A stretch of 38,233 nt of DNA from Bacteroidales bacterium (GCA_030528885.1 JAUMXY010000028.1:1-38233), one strand, 5' to 3'. Positions 8,153 to 16,316 are shown, counted from the first letter of the stretch. Numbers and translations: made by a program. Notes: generated from the sequence alone by a model not told the origin.

Positions 8153-9877
8153 TTATTTTCCTAATAGTTTGTGATATTCGTCGAGGTCGCCCAGCAGCGT
8201 GATGGCTTTTTCAAGCTGGGCATCGCCCTTGAGCGACTCCTCTATCTTGCCCGACTGGTAGCTGTAGCGCTTGACCACTTCCTGCGCCATCAGCTTGCGG
8301 ATGTCGTCTCGCTTGCGGTCCATCTCGAGGTCGAGGTTGTGGGTCAGTTTCTTCTCCAATGCATCAAATTCGGCTCTCGCCTCTTCATAATAACCTTCCA
8401 GTTCGGCAGTCTGTTTCAGTGCCTTAAATCTCGCCTCGCTCATGCGATCATACTTGAAGCCGCTGTCCTTGACCATAGACTTAAACTCCTCGTAATCGGC
8501 ATCTGTTATGACAAAGTCCTTGATGGCAGGGATAGTGGGATGCTGCTGAAAGTAGCGGGTACCCCAGTCAATCAGCACGTCATCAGTGGACAGGTAAATC
8601 AGGATGGTAGAGAGGATCGTGTCGTTAGAGTTGTTGACAAAACGCCCCGAAACAGCATAGGGATAGAACGAGGTGTTGCCTGCAAGATGCTGCGGGGCTG
8701 CCACATCGGGCATGATGCCGCTGCCCTCAGTCACTTCGCGGCCGCCAGCTGTACGGAACAGCGTCTTCAGGCTGTCACGCTTTTCTGCCTTCTTGCCTGT
8801 AGTGCGATAGGTCTCTGCATCTTTCCTCCGCTGCTGGTAGTCTATAGCCTGGATGCAACGACCCGAGGGGATGTAGTATTTGGCGGTGGTGAGCTTCAGA
8901 CTCCCATTGTAAGGCAAGTCTCGAGGACTCTGTACAAGCCCCTTGCCGAAGGTCTTGTCGCCAACGATAACAGCACGATCGAGGTCTTGCAGCGAACCTG
9001 CCACAATCTCGGAAGCGCTGGCAGAACTTCCATCCACCAGAATGGCCAGCGGTATATCGAGATCCAAGGGTTCGTTTTGTGTTGTATAAGAAGTGCTGGC
9101 AGCTCGAATCTTCCCCTTCGTTTCCAATATCTTTACTCCTTTGGGAACAAACAGATTGACAATCTCAACGGCTTCGTTCAGCAGTCCGCCACCATTGTTG
9201 CGCAAGTCTATGACAATGCTCGCAGCCCCTTTCTCCTTGAGGGTGATGACCGCTTTCCTGACATCCTTTGAGCAGCCCTCCGTAAACTCGTTCAGACTGA
9301 TATATCCCACATTGCCCCTAAGACCATAATAAGGAATAGCGGTCTTCTTGATGCTGCGCCGAGTAATCTTGAAATCACGCGCCTTCTTCTCTCCTGGCCG
9401 TTGGACACGGAGCACGAAAGTAGTGCCTGGCTCGCCGCGCAGCAACTCGCTGACTTCAGCGGTGCTCAGTCCCTTCAGGTCCTTGTCATCTATCTTCAGC
9501 ATCACATCGCCGACCTGCAGCCCCACTTCTGCAGCAGGCATATCGGGATAAGGCTCATAGACAATGACTGTGGAGTCTTCACGCTGACGAATGATGGAGC
9601 CGATACCGCCATACTTTCCTGTGGTCATCAGCTTCAAATCGCTCATATCTTCTTCAGGGAAATACATCGTGTAGGGATCAAGCTCCGCAAGCATCGCATC
9701 AATGCCTATCCGTATGATTTTCTCCGCTTCCAACGAGTCTACATAGAAGAGGTCCAGCTGCCGATAGATGCTGTTGAAGACATCTAAATTCTTAGCAACC
9801 GAAAAATTGTGCTCTGTCTGTGACCACGACGGCATCCATGCCATCACAGATAATAATAAGATTAACGTCTTTTTCAT
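8153..9877 (-). CDS. S41-family C-terminal processing peptidase with PDZ domain
   Basis: Seen: 574 residues with a signal peptide (MKKTLILLLSVMAWMPSWSQ). A PDZ domain (about 85-160) holds the G.GS...E.GL..GD....D pattern. The S41 catalytic core (about 185-360) has DLRNNGGG, then Ser287 in the SASE motif and Lys312 in TFGKG. The Ser-Lys spacing of 25 matches the catalytic dyad of E. coli Tsp. The C-terminal 200 residues are helical and charged. Known role of the family: periplasmic serine endopeptidases that trim the C-termini of envelope proteins or turn over peptidoglycan enzymes and lipoproteins. It is the first gene of a minus-strand operon with the 69-residue membrane protein and the DUF3108 protein, preceded by a -7 box at 9897-9904. 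The symbol ctpA is plausible but not assigned. Confidence 0.93.
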   Translation of the reverse strand: MKKTLILLLSVMAWMPSWSQTEHNFSVAKNLDVFNSIYRQLDLFYVDSLEAEKIIRIGIDAMLAELDPYTMYFPEEDMSDLKLMTTGKYGGIGSIIRQREDSTVIVYEPYPDMPAAEVGLQVGDVMLKIDDKDLKGLSTAEVSELLRGEPGTTFVLRVQRPGEKKARDFKITRRSIKKTAIPYYGLRGNVGYISLNEFTEGCSKDVRKAVITLKEKGAASIVIDLRNNGGGLLNEAVEIVNLFVPKGVKILETKGKIRAASTSYTTQNEPLDLDIPLAILVDGSSASASEIVAGSLQDLDRAVIVGDKTFGKGLVQSPRDLPYNGSLKLTTAKYYIPSGRCIQAIDYQQRRKDAETYRTTGKKAEKRDSLKTLFRTAGGREVTEGSGIMPDVAAPQHLAGNTSFYPYAVSGRFVNNSNDTILSTILIYLSTDDVLIDWGTRYFQQHPTIPAIKDFVITDADYEEFKSMVKDSGFKYDRMSEARFKALKQTAELEGYYEEARAEFDALEKKLTHNLDLEMDRKRDDIRKLMAQEVVKRYSYQSGKIEESLKGDAQLEKAITLLGDLDEYHKLLGK

Positions 9878-9896
9878 CGATATGAGTTATTTCTTG

Positions 9897-9904
9897 CAAA
9901 GGTA
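9897..9904 (-). promoter_or_regulatory. -7 box for the S41 peptidase operon
   Basis: On the minus strand this reads TACCTTTG, matching TAnnTTTG. It ends 20 nt before the ATG at 9877, giving a leader of roughly 13 nt. No convincing -33 TTTG is seen. Confidence 0.6.
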
Positions 9905-10020
9905 CATAATTTAATTAGTAAAGAGGAATGAGAAATGAGGAATTTTGTCTTTCAGATTGTTTTTTCACCAAATTAAACATTTAACAATCGCAACCTCACA
10001 TCTATTTCCCAATTCTTTCT

Positions 10021-10028
10021 TACCTTTG
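10021..10028 (+). promoter_or_regulatory. -7 box immediately before xerD
   Basis: TACCTTTG matches TAnnTTTG exactly. Only 4 nt separate it from the ATG at 10033, so transcription would begin at or within a few nt of the start codon. This predicts a leaderless or nearly leaderless mRNA. No -33 TTTG is seen. Confidence 0.55.
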
Positions 10029-10032
10029 CAAC

Positions 10033-10944
10033 ATGGAAAAGAAGGAACAAGACAGGATTGTGCGCCGCTATTACCAGTATCTGAAGCTGGAAAAGGGTTG
10101 CTCGGCCAACACGATTGATGCATACATGAGAGACCTCGACAAATTCCTGAATTTCATTAAGGAAGAAGGGAAGGACTTCATGACTGCCCAGCTTGAAGAC
10201 ATGCACAATTTCTCAGCACTCATGACAGACATCGGCATCAACCCCGTCTCGCTTTCTCGCATCCTTTCTGGAATCAGAAGCTTCTACCATTTTCTTGTGC
10301 TTGGCGACATCATAGACGCCAACCCCACCGAATTGCTGGAATTTCCCAAGAAGCCGCAGCATCTGCCCGACGTTCTGTCCGTAGAGGAAATCGACTTGCT
10401 GGAAGCGCAAATCGACCTGAGCCAGCCTGAAGGCCAGCGCAACAAGACCATCATCGAGATGCTGTTCAGCTGCGGTCTGCGTGTGAGCGAACTGGTCAAC
10501 CTTAAAATCAGCAACCTCTACCTTAACGAAGGATTCATCAAGGTGGAAGGGAAAGGGTCAAAACAAAGACTCGTGCCCATTTCAGAGAAAGCCATACACG
10601 AAATCGAGCTCTATACTCTTGAACGTAATCTCATATCCACATCTCCTGAGCATCAAGACTTTCTCTTCATCAGCAGACGCCGCAAAAAGCCCTTGACACG
10701 CGTCATGGTCTTCCTTATGCTCAAGGAACTCGTGGCCAAGGCTGGCATACCCAAGGCCATCTCTCCACACACGCTGCGCCACTCGTTTGCCACCTCGCTG
10801 CTGGAAGGGGGAGCGAACCTGCGAGCCATTCAAGCCATGCTGGGCCATGAATCTATCGCTACCACGCAAATCTACACCCACATCGACACAACACATCTGC
10901 GCAAGGAAATTCTCGAACACCATCCGAGAAATATGAAGAAGTGA
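10033..10944 (+). CDS. xerD: Site-specific tyrosine recombinase XerD
   Basis: Seen: 303 residues with an N-terminal SAM-like core-binding domain (about 5-90, with YYQYLKLEKGCSANTIDAY) and a catalytic domain (about 110-295). All catalytic residues are visible: Arg150 (CGLRVSEL), Lys174 (GKGSKQR), His246 and Arg249 (HTLRHSF), His272 (GHES) and the nucleophile Tyr281 (TQIYTH). The spacing equals that of E. coli XerD shifted by two residues. Known role: with XerC it resolves chromosome dimers at dif. It is a stand-alone gene, divergent from the S41 operon, with no cargo or attachment site beside it, so a housekeeping recombinase is likelier than a phage or transposon integrase. XerC versus XerD cannot be settled fully without comparison; the GGANLRAIQ and HTHLRKEI region favours XerD. 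Confidence 0.88.
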   Translation: MEKKEQDRIVRRYYQYLKLEKGCSANTIDAYMRDLDKFLNFIKEEGKDFMTAQLEDMHNFSALMTDIGINPVSLSRILSGIRSFYHFLVLGDIIDANPTELLEFPKKPQHLPDVLSVEEIDLLEAQIDLSQPEGQRNKTIIEMLFSCGLRVSELVNLKISNLYLNEGFIKVEGKGSKQRLVPISEKAIHEIELYTLERNLISTSPEHQDFLFISRRRKKPLTRVMVFLMLKELVAKAGIPKAISPHTLRHSFATSLLEGGANLRAIQAMLGHESIATTQIYTHIDTTHLRKEILEHHPRNMKK

Positions 10945-10989
10945 AAAAGGCAAACAGCCGTACAAAAACCAGCGATTGCTTTCTACGTT

Positions 10990-11066
10990 TATAAAGCGTA
11001 CCCCTCGGGTCCGATGCAGTGGACCCGAGGGGTACGGCATAGGGGACCCGAGGGGTACACCTTATA
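10990..11066. repeat. 77-bp element with three copies of a 15-mer, GTACCCCTCGGGTCC
   Basis: Copy 1 (10998-11012) reads GTACCCCTCGGGTCC. Copies 2 (11021-11035) and 3 (11044-11058) are its exact reverse complement. Copies 1 and 2 form a perfect 15-bp stem with an 8-nt loop. Copies 2 and 3 are direct repeats with a 23-bp period. The outermost ends (10990-11012 and 11044-11066) form a 23-nt inverted repeat with two mismatches, bounded by TATA at both edges. It lies between the convergent xerD and BaiN-like genes, with no T-run, so it is a REP- or MITE-like element rather than a standard terminator. Confidence 0.85.
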
Positions 11067-11113
11067 GGAGCTATGCCACAATTTCCTTCTTATTACCTCA
11101 GACTGAAACAAAT

Positions 11114-12289
11114 TCAACGCTTTTCGGCGAGAACCTCTCCATTCTGCTCCGTCTTGCGAGCAATGCCCTTTGCCACAGCATACGCAGTTGTCCATGCAGC
11201 CTGAAAATTGAAGCCACCAGTCACTCCGTCAATGTCAAGCACCTCGCCCGCATAGAAGAGATTGGGGCGCTGCTTCGACTCCAGCGAAAGTTTGTCAACA
11301 CTTTCAAGCGACACACCGCCACAAGTGACGAATTCTTCTTTATAATGGCTTCGTCCGTCAATATGATAAATATCGCTGGTTAGCAAACTGACAAGACGAT
11401 TCATGTTTCTCTTTCCCAATTCACCGCATCGCCTACCTTGCAGCTGCACCTTCCCGAGCAAATACGACCACAAACGTGCCTGCAGCTGATAGGGGCGGAC
11501 ATTCTCTATGAGTTTCTGAGTATTCCTGTCCATCAGGTCGGACAGATGCAAACCCACGGCTTCTGCATTGCTTTCGCCTACCCAATTGACAAGCAGCGGC
11601 GACTGGTAGTCACATTCTGCCAAAAGACGTGCCGCATGGCTGGAAAGCTTCAAAATAGCAGGACCGCTCATGCCCCAATGAGTAATGAGAAGCGGACCTT
11701 GCACACGAAACTTGGTGCCAGGAATGCTGGCGATGGCATTCTCCACAACGGTTCCCGTGAGCGCCGTCAGCAGGGTATCGTTGATATTGAATGTGAACAG
11801 GCTGGGCACACAGCCTTCACCCTTGGGCGTACCGCCAATAGTGACAGCTACATAATCGAACTCGGGGAAAAGCGACTCGGGAGATTCTATCTTCTCGCCC
11901 AAACGCAGCAGAATTCCATGACGGGCTGCCTCACGAAGAAAACAATCAATGATGACACGGCTGTCCTGAGCCTGGGGAAACACACACTGATCTGGCTGTA
12001 TCGTCAAAGGTACTCCGTGACTCTCAAACCATTGATAGGCATCCTGCGGACCAAACTGCTTGAAGAGCCGCTTCAGAAGTGTAGCACCTCGCGGATAAAC
12101 CTGCCTGAGATCGGTAACATCGGCAAAAGAGTTGGTGCAGTTGCATCTGCCACCCCCAGAAATTCTCACCTTTGACAGCACTTTGTTCTGCCTCTCAAAA
12201 ATGACAACTTCCAGCTCTGGCATCATCTCTTTGGCATTGATAGCCAAAAAGAATCCCGCAGCTCCACCGCCAACAATTGCAAGTCTCAT
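11114..12289 (-). CDS. NAD(P)/FAD-dependent oxidoreductase, BaiN/HI0933 family
   Basis: Seen: 391 residues starting with a Rossmann FAD-binding motif (IVGGGAAGFFLAINAKEM, about 4-21), then the family signature SKVRISGGGRCNCTNS (about 39-55). Near the C-terminus is YAGEVLDIDGVTGGFNFQ followed by AWTTAYAVAKG, the second conserved flavin-binding block. Length fits the family (about 390-420). Known: the HI0933/YhiN group is widely conserved and poorly understood; the name BaiN comes from a proposed bile-acid dehydrogenase role in clostridia that need not apply here. Its ATG overlaps the stop of the SulP transporter gene by ATGA (12286-12289), so it is the last gene of a GT4-GT2-SulP-BaiN operon. 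Confidence 0.9.
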   Translation of the reverse strand: MRLAIVGGGAAGFFLAINAKEMMPELEVVIFERQNKVLSKVRISGGGRCNCTNSFADVTDLRQVYPRGATLLKRLFKQFGPQDAYQWFESHGVPLTIQPDQCVFPQAQDSRVIIDCFLREAARHGILLRLGEKIESPESLFPEFDYVAVTIGGTPKGEGCVPSLFTFNINDTLLTALTGTVVENAIASIPGTKFRVQGPLLITHWGMSGPAILKLSSHAARLLAECDYQSPLLVNWVGESNAEAVGLHLSDLMDRNTQKLIENVRPYQLQARLWSYLLGKVQLQGRRCGELGKRNMNRLVSLLTSDIYHIDGRSHYKEEFVTCGGVSLESVDKLSLESKQRPNLFYAGEVLDIDGVTGGFNFQAAWTTAYAVAKGIARKTEQNGEVLAEKR

Positions 12290-13971
12290 TCAGTGCCTTT
12301 TGCTTTCTCCAACGCCTCATTGATATTCTGACAGATGTTCTCCTCTCCAATCAGCTCACAAAAGCCGTTCTTCTCCAAAACACCTCGCACATAGTCATTT
12401 ACACCCGAAAGAATAATCTTTATCTTTTCCTTCTTCGACATCTCGATAAGATTGGTCAGGTTGTGGATGCCCGTAGAATCAATGAAAGGAACCTTGCGCA
12501 TACGAATGATACGTACTTGAGGGCGCTCTTTCATCTGAGCCATCACCTCCTCAAACTTATTGGCAATGCCAAAGAAATACGGTCCGTTGATTTCATACAC
12601 CTCCACATGGTCAGGAATCGCCAAATGCTCTACGCTTGGATTGCCAGCCAAGTCTGTCTCTGCCATCGGGTCAATTTCATCATCATCGGTAAGCACACTC
12701 ACCTGGGTAGTTTCCGCCATGCGACGCATGCACAGCAAACAAGCAATCACCAGACCCACCTCAATGGCAATGGTCAGGTCGAAGATGACCGTAAGAATGA
12801 AAGTCAACCACAGCACAAACGTATCACTCTTAGGATTATGAATCATCTCACGTATAGTGCGCCAACCGCTCATGTTGTAGCTGACCACCACAAGCACACC
12901 GGCCAAGCACGCCATAGGGATATATTTGGCATAAGGCATCAGGAAGAAATAGATGAGCAGCAGCACGATGGCATGAATGATGCCAGCCACAGGAGTCTTG
13001 CCGCCATTGTTGATGTTCGTCATCGTGCGGGCAATGGCGCCCGTAGCCGGGATGCCGCCGAATATGGGGCAAAGAACATTGGCGATGCCCTGCCCTATCA
13101 GCTCTTGGTTGGAATTATGCTTCTTGCCAATGATGCCATCAGCAACGGTGGCGGAGAGCAGGCTCTCAATAGCGCCAAGCACAGCTATGGTAATGGCTGG
13201 AGAAACAAGGTCTTTCATGCTTTCCCAGCTCAGCGGTGGCATAACCGCATCTGGCATTGAAGGATTAATGTTGAAGCGGTCGCCAATTGTATCCACATGA
13301 ATGCCAAAGTAGTTAGTCATGACAATGCCTGCAAGCGTCATGACCACAATGGCAACAAGCGAGCCTGGCACCTTCTTGCTCACCAAAGGCATGCAGGCAA
13401 TGATGAGAATGGAGAAAATGCCCACCAAGGAAGTCGCCAAGTCGATGGTACTGAAATTCTGGAAATAGCAAAGCCACTTCTCGATGAAATCGGCAGGCAC
13501 TTCACCCTCAATGCGCAATCCCAGCAAGTCCTTCACCTGAGTGGAAAAAATCGTCAGCGCAATACCGCTGGTAAAGCCGACAATGATAGGATAAGGTATA
13601 TAACGAATGATGGCTCCCAGCTTGAGCACACCTAACAGAATCAAAAAGATACCCGCCAGCACCGTAGCGACTGCCAACCCTGTGAGGCCAAACTCTTGGA
13701 TGATGCCGTAGATGATGATGATGAAAGCGCCCGTAGGACCGCCTATCTGCACACGGCTTCCGCCAAAAGCGCTGATGGCAAAACCTGCAATGATGGCTGT
13801 TAGAATACCCTTCTCTGGCGAAACGCCTGATGCGATGCCAAACGCAATGGCAAGCGGAAGGGCGACGATGCCCACAATGATGCCCGCCATCAAGTCGGCA
13901 GTAAACTTCTCCTTACTGTAATTCTTGAGCGTGTAGTACAGCTCTGGCTTAAAAGGATGTACCCCTTTCAT
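12286..13971 (-). CDS. SulP-family inorganic anion transporter with STAS domain
   Basis: Seen: 561 residues. The N-terminal part (about 1-430) holds some 10-14 membrane segments with SulP landmarks: LMAGIIVGIVALPLAIAFGIASG near the start, then FGGSRVQIGGPTGAFI, and IGQGIANVLCPIFGGIPATGAIARTM split across the centre. The C-terminal STAS domain (about 445-555) carries VPFIDSTGIHNL, whose DSTG is the conserved phosphorylatable motif of anti-sigma-antagonist-like domains. Known: family members carry sulfate, bicarbonate, chloride or dicarboxylates; the substrate cannot be told here. It starts 5 nt after the GT2 stop and overlaps the BaiN-like gene, so co-transcription is likely. Confidence 0.92.
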   Translation of the reverse strand: MKGVHPFKPELYYTLKNYSKEKFTADLMAGIIVGIVALPLAIAFGIASGVSPEKGILTAIIAGFAISAFGGSRVQIGGPTGAFIIIIYGIIQEFGLTGLAVATVLAGIFLILLGVLKLGAIIRYIPYPIIVGFTSGIALTIFSTQVKDLLGLRIEGEVPADFIEKWLCYFQNFSTIDLATSLVGIFSILIIACMPLVSKKVPGSLVAIVVMTLAGIVMTNYFGIHVDTIGDRFNINPSMPDAVMPPLSWESMKDLVSPAITIAVLGAIESLLSATVADGIIGKKHNSNQELIGQGIANVLCPIFGGIPATGAIARTMTNINNGGKTPVAGIIHAIVLLLIYFFLMPYAKYIPMACLAGVLVVVSYNMSGWRTIREMIHNPKSDTFVLWLTFILTVIFDLTIAIEVGLVIACLLCMRRMAETTQVSVLTDDDEIDPMAETDLAGNPSVEHLAIPDHVEVYEINGPYFFGIANKFEEVMAQMKERPQVRIIRMRKVPFIDSTGIHNLTNLIEMSKKEKIKIILSGVNDYVRGVLEKNGFCELIGEENICQNINEALEKAKGTE

Positions 13972-13976
13972 AACTC

Positions 13977-14732
13977 CTAAAATCTTTTTACTTTATTTTT
14001 TATTATTCTGAAAACAAATCCTATATGATACAGCACCGTCGGCACCAAACCATAGTGCTTTGCCATGATGCTGAAACGTTCCTGCAGCGACGCCCGATGA
14101 TTGGCGGTCGTCATGCCCTCATGCAAATAGTCCGTCAACGGCTCTCTCACATACACATTCATCATGCCACGCCGTTCCCCTTCCTGCATGCAGCGGATGC
14201 ACCAATCAAAGTCTGCAGAAAACCTGTATGACAAATCATAAGGCAGGGCTATGCTCCTGTTGATGTAGAAAGACTGGTGACAGACAAGCATGCCCGAACG
14301 GAACGAACGCCAAGTGAGCACGTCAGGCGGAGTCAGATGACGAGGACGAAGAAAACGGCCATCATCATCTACAATATGAGTATCGCCATACACCAAGCCC
14401 ACGGCAGCAGCATCCCCCACAGCGAGAATAGCCTGCACCACACGCGCTATCGTATCCTCATCATGCAGCTTATCTCCAGCATTCAGGAAACAGACGAAAT
14501 CACCCGTTGCCAACTTCAACCCCTTGTTCATCGCATCATACAACCCTCTGTCTGGCTCACTGACGATGACTGCAGCAGGGTACTCCCTAGCTATCGCCAC
14601 CGTCCTGTCCTTTGACGCACCATCTATCACCACGTGTTCGATAGAGGGATAAGTCTGCCGCGCAACGCTCTCCATGGTACGGCAGATGGTCGCCTCGGCA
14701 TTGTAAGTGACTGTGATGACGCTAATTTTCAT
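13977..14732 (-). CDS. Glycosyltransferase family 2
   Basis: Seen: 251 residues with a GT-A fold start (MKISVITVTYNAEATICRTM), VIDGASKDRT at about 37-46, DRGLYDAMNKG, and the metal-binding region FLNAGDKLHD (about 82-91). The C-terminus is short and basic (FRIIKNKVKRF) and could touch the membrane. Close in type to WcaE/colanic-acid-like transferases that use a nucleotide sugar on a lipid-linked acceptor; donor and acceptor are unknown. The start overlaps the end of the upstream GT4 gene by 11 nt (14722-14732). Confidence 0.9.
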   Translation of the reverse strand: MKISVITVTYNAEATICRTMESVARQTYPSIEHVVIDGASKDRTVAIAREYPAAVIVSEPDRGLYDAMNKGLKLATGDFVCFLNAGDKLHDEDTIARVVQAILAVGDAAAVGLVYGDTHIVDDDGRFLRPRHLTPPDVLTWRSFRSGMLVCHQSFYINRSIALPYDLSYRFSADFDWCIRCMQEGERRGMMNVYVREPLTDYLHEGMTTANHRASLQERFSIMAKHYGLVPTVLYHIGFVFRIIKNKVKRF

Positions 14733-15963
14733 ACACTTCTATATATTTACGAGCCACAGCACTCTCGCTGTAAGAACTCAGCACCTTCCGACGCGCCTCA
14801 TTGCTCAAAGCAGCATAGTCGGCAGCCAGAGCCCACATGATGCCATCGGCAAAATCATGCGCGTCCTGATAGTTAGCCACGTACCCATTTGTCCGATGGT
14901 CTATCATCTCGGGAATGCCGCCCACATCAAAGCCTATACAAGGGATGCCGCACGCCATCGCTTCCATGATAGTGTTCGGCAAATTGTCCTGCAACGACGG
15001 CGTCACATAGAAATCAACCGCATTGTAAAGCTTCACCATCCTGTTCGGGTCACTCACATAGTCAACAGAAATCATGTCAAACGGCACCATCCTGCGCACA
15101 TTCTCAGCCTCTCCGCCCACCACCACAAGCATGATGCGCTCAGCATATTGAGCATCCCTCTTCCCTATCAGCTGCAATGCCTCCACCAAGAATCGGAAGC
15201 CTTTCCTTTCATCCGTAATTCGCTGACACCCAAACAGCAGCAGGTGCTTATCCTGCGGCAGTCCCAGTTCTTGCCTTGCCTGTCCCTTGTCGCAAGGACA
15301 GAACAAGTCCGTATTGATAGCATTAGGAATGCTCACCACCCGATGCCCCTGCGTCAGCCTCGATTCTCTCGCCAAGTCCGCCATCCACTGGCTGCATCCC
15401 ACAAACGTGATGCGCGCATCGCTGTATATTCGCAGTTTCTGCCGAAACACCCGTTGCGCCAAGTCACCCAGCACGCCACCCCTCATCAGGTCACAGTCCC
15501 GACACAACGTCTTATATTTCTCGCATTCGCCCGAATAATGGCACACACCCGTAAAGAACCACTGGTCATGCATCGTCACCACGACCTTTTTTCCCGAGCG
15601 CAACACCCTCTCCATCGTCGGCAGCGACAGAAAACCCTGATTTATCCAGTGTAGATGCACAACCTCCGCACGCTGAAATTCAGGATGTTCCACTATATCA
15701 AAGCCGCTATTGGCAATATCCACCAGGAACAGCCCCTTGCGTTTGAACCCATTCGCCATGAAGATGCACATCCTTTCCCAGAGAAACTTAAACGGTTTCG
15801 TCCAGCTCGAACCGACAGGCATCACCGTCAGGTGGTCAGTCTGCTTGTCACGCACCAGCATTTTAGCCTTGACACCATTTTTCTTCAAGGCCTGCATCAG
15901 TCGGCTCGCCGCAATCGCCGCGCCCCCGACACATTCAGATGTATTAACAATAAGAACCCTCAT
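14722..15963 (-). CDS. Glycosyltransferase family 4
   Basis: Seen: 413 residues from the chosen start MRVLIVNTSECVGG. The GT-B N-terminal domain includes the cysteine-rich segment MHDQWFFTGVCHYSGECEKY followed by KTLCRDCD, often seen in Bacteroidetes exopolysaccharide transferases. The C-terminal nucleotide-sugar domain has RITDERKGFRFLVEAL and the retaining E-x7-E motif in PNTIMEAMACGIPCIGFDVGG (split: EAMACGIPCIGFDVGGIPEM). Start choice: an ATG 18 nt further upstream (15981) falls inside the -7 box, hence upstream of the expected transcript start, so 15963 is preferred. First gene of the operon with GT2, SulP and the BaiN-like gene; it probably adds a sugar to a surface glycan. Confidence 0.9.
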   Translation of the reverse strand: MRVLIVNTSECVGGAAIAASRLMQALKKNGVKAKMLVRDKQTDHLTVMPVGSSWTKPFKFLWERMCIFMANGFKRKGLFLVDIANSGFDIVEHPEFQRAEVVHLHWINQGFLSLPTMERVLRSGKKVVVTMHDQWFFTGVCHYSGECEKYKTLCRDCDLMRGGVLGDLAQRVFRQKLRIYSDARITFVGCSQWMADLARESRLTQGHRVVSIPNAINTDLFCPCDKGQARQELGLPQDKHLLLFGCQRITDERKGFRFLVEALQLIGKRDAQYAERIMLVVVGGEAENVRRMVPFDMISVDYVSDPNRMVKLYNAVDFYVTPSLQDNLPNTIMEAMACGIPCIGFDVGGIPEMIDHRTNGYVANYQDAHDFADGIMWALAADYAALSNEARRKVLSSYSESAVARKYIEVYEN

Positions 15964-15978
15964 GTTGCAAAACGCCTG

Positions 15979-15986
15979 CAAAGTTA
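15979..15986 (-). promoter_or_regulatory. -7 box for the GT4-GT2-SulP-BaiN operon
   Basis: On the minus strand this reads TAACTTTG, matching TAnnTTTG. It ends 16 nt before the ATG at 15963, giving a leader of about 9 nt, and overlaps the alternative upstream ATG at 15981, which argues against that start. Confidence 0.6.
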
Positions 15987-16102
15987 CATAATATAATTAA
16001 GAAATGGGGAGGGGAGAGGGGAAAAACCACCTTTTCAAAACAAATCTTACTTATTTTTGAAAAAAGATGGAGGGAAAGAGGAGAGAATTGGGAAAAAAGT
16101 TA

Positions 16103-16110
16103 TACCTTTG
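16103..16110 (+). promoter_or_regulatory. -7 box for tRNA-Asn
   Basis: TACCTTTG matches TAnnTTTG and lies 25 nt before the first base of the tRNA. The short leader includes a small inverted repeat (TGCTTT, then AAAGCA, around 16114-16131). Confidence 0.55.
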
Positions 16111-16135
16111 CAGTGCTTTCAATGAAAAGCATTCT

Positions 16136-16209
16136 GCTTCAGTAGCTCAGTTGGTTAGAGCACATGACTGTTAATCATGGGGTCGTTGGTTCAAGCCCAT
16201 CCTGAAGCG
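16136..16209 (+). tRNA. tRNA-Asn (anticodon GTT)
   Basis: A full cloverleaf can be drawn. Acceptor stem GCTTCAG (16136-16142) pairs with CTGAAGC (16202-16208). D stem GCTC/GAGC. Anticodon stem CATGA/TCATG surrounds loop CTGTTAA with anticodon GTT at 16170-16172. The T arm has loop TTCAAGC; its stem GTTGG/CCATC has one T-T mismatch at the second pair. The discriminator is G16209, and CCA is not encoded. GTT reads the Asn codons AAC and AAU. Confidence 0.95.
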
Positions 16210-16214
16210 CAGAA

Positions 16215-16244
16215 AAGGGAGGTTCCAGATTGGCACTTCCCTTC
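16215..16244 (+). terminator. Weak hairpin after tRNA-Asn
   Basis: AAGGGAGG (16215-16222) can pair with CTTCCCTT (about 16236-16243, one G-T pair) around a 13-nt loop. The following sequence CTTCATTATCTT is only moderately T-rich, so termination is uncertain. Confidence 0.3.
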
Positions 16245-16316
16245 TTCATTATCTTTATACAATCCTAACAGGACATTGGAAGGGCAGCGGATATTGCTCC
16301 TACAATCAACCCGTTC

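Noticed and set aside
8171-9271. 366-codon plus-strand frame opposite the S41 peptidase gene
   Set aside because: The minus strand encodes complete S41 catalytic motifs; the plus frame has none.
10998-11035. Hairpin as an intrinsic terminator for xerD
   Set aside because: The stem is strong, but no T-run follows on either strand; a third copy points to a repeat element instead.
10033-11066. Integron or phage integrase with attachment site
   Set aside because: The recombinase matches chromosomal XerD spacing, and the adjacent repeats lack att-like core and cargo; no phage genes flank it.
15964-15981. Upstream ATG for the GT4 gene (adds MQAFCN)
   Set aside because: It overlaps the -7 box at 15979-15986; MRVLIVNTS is the natural family start.
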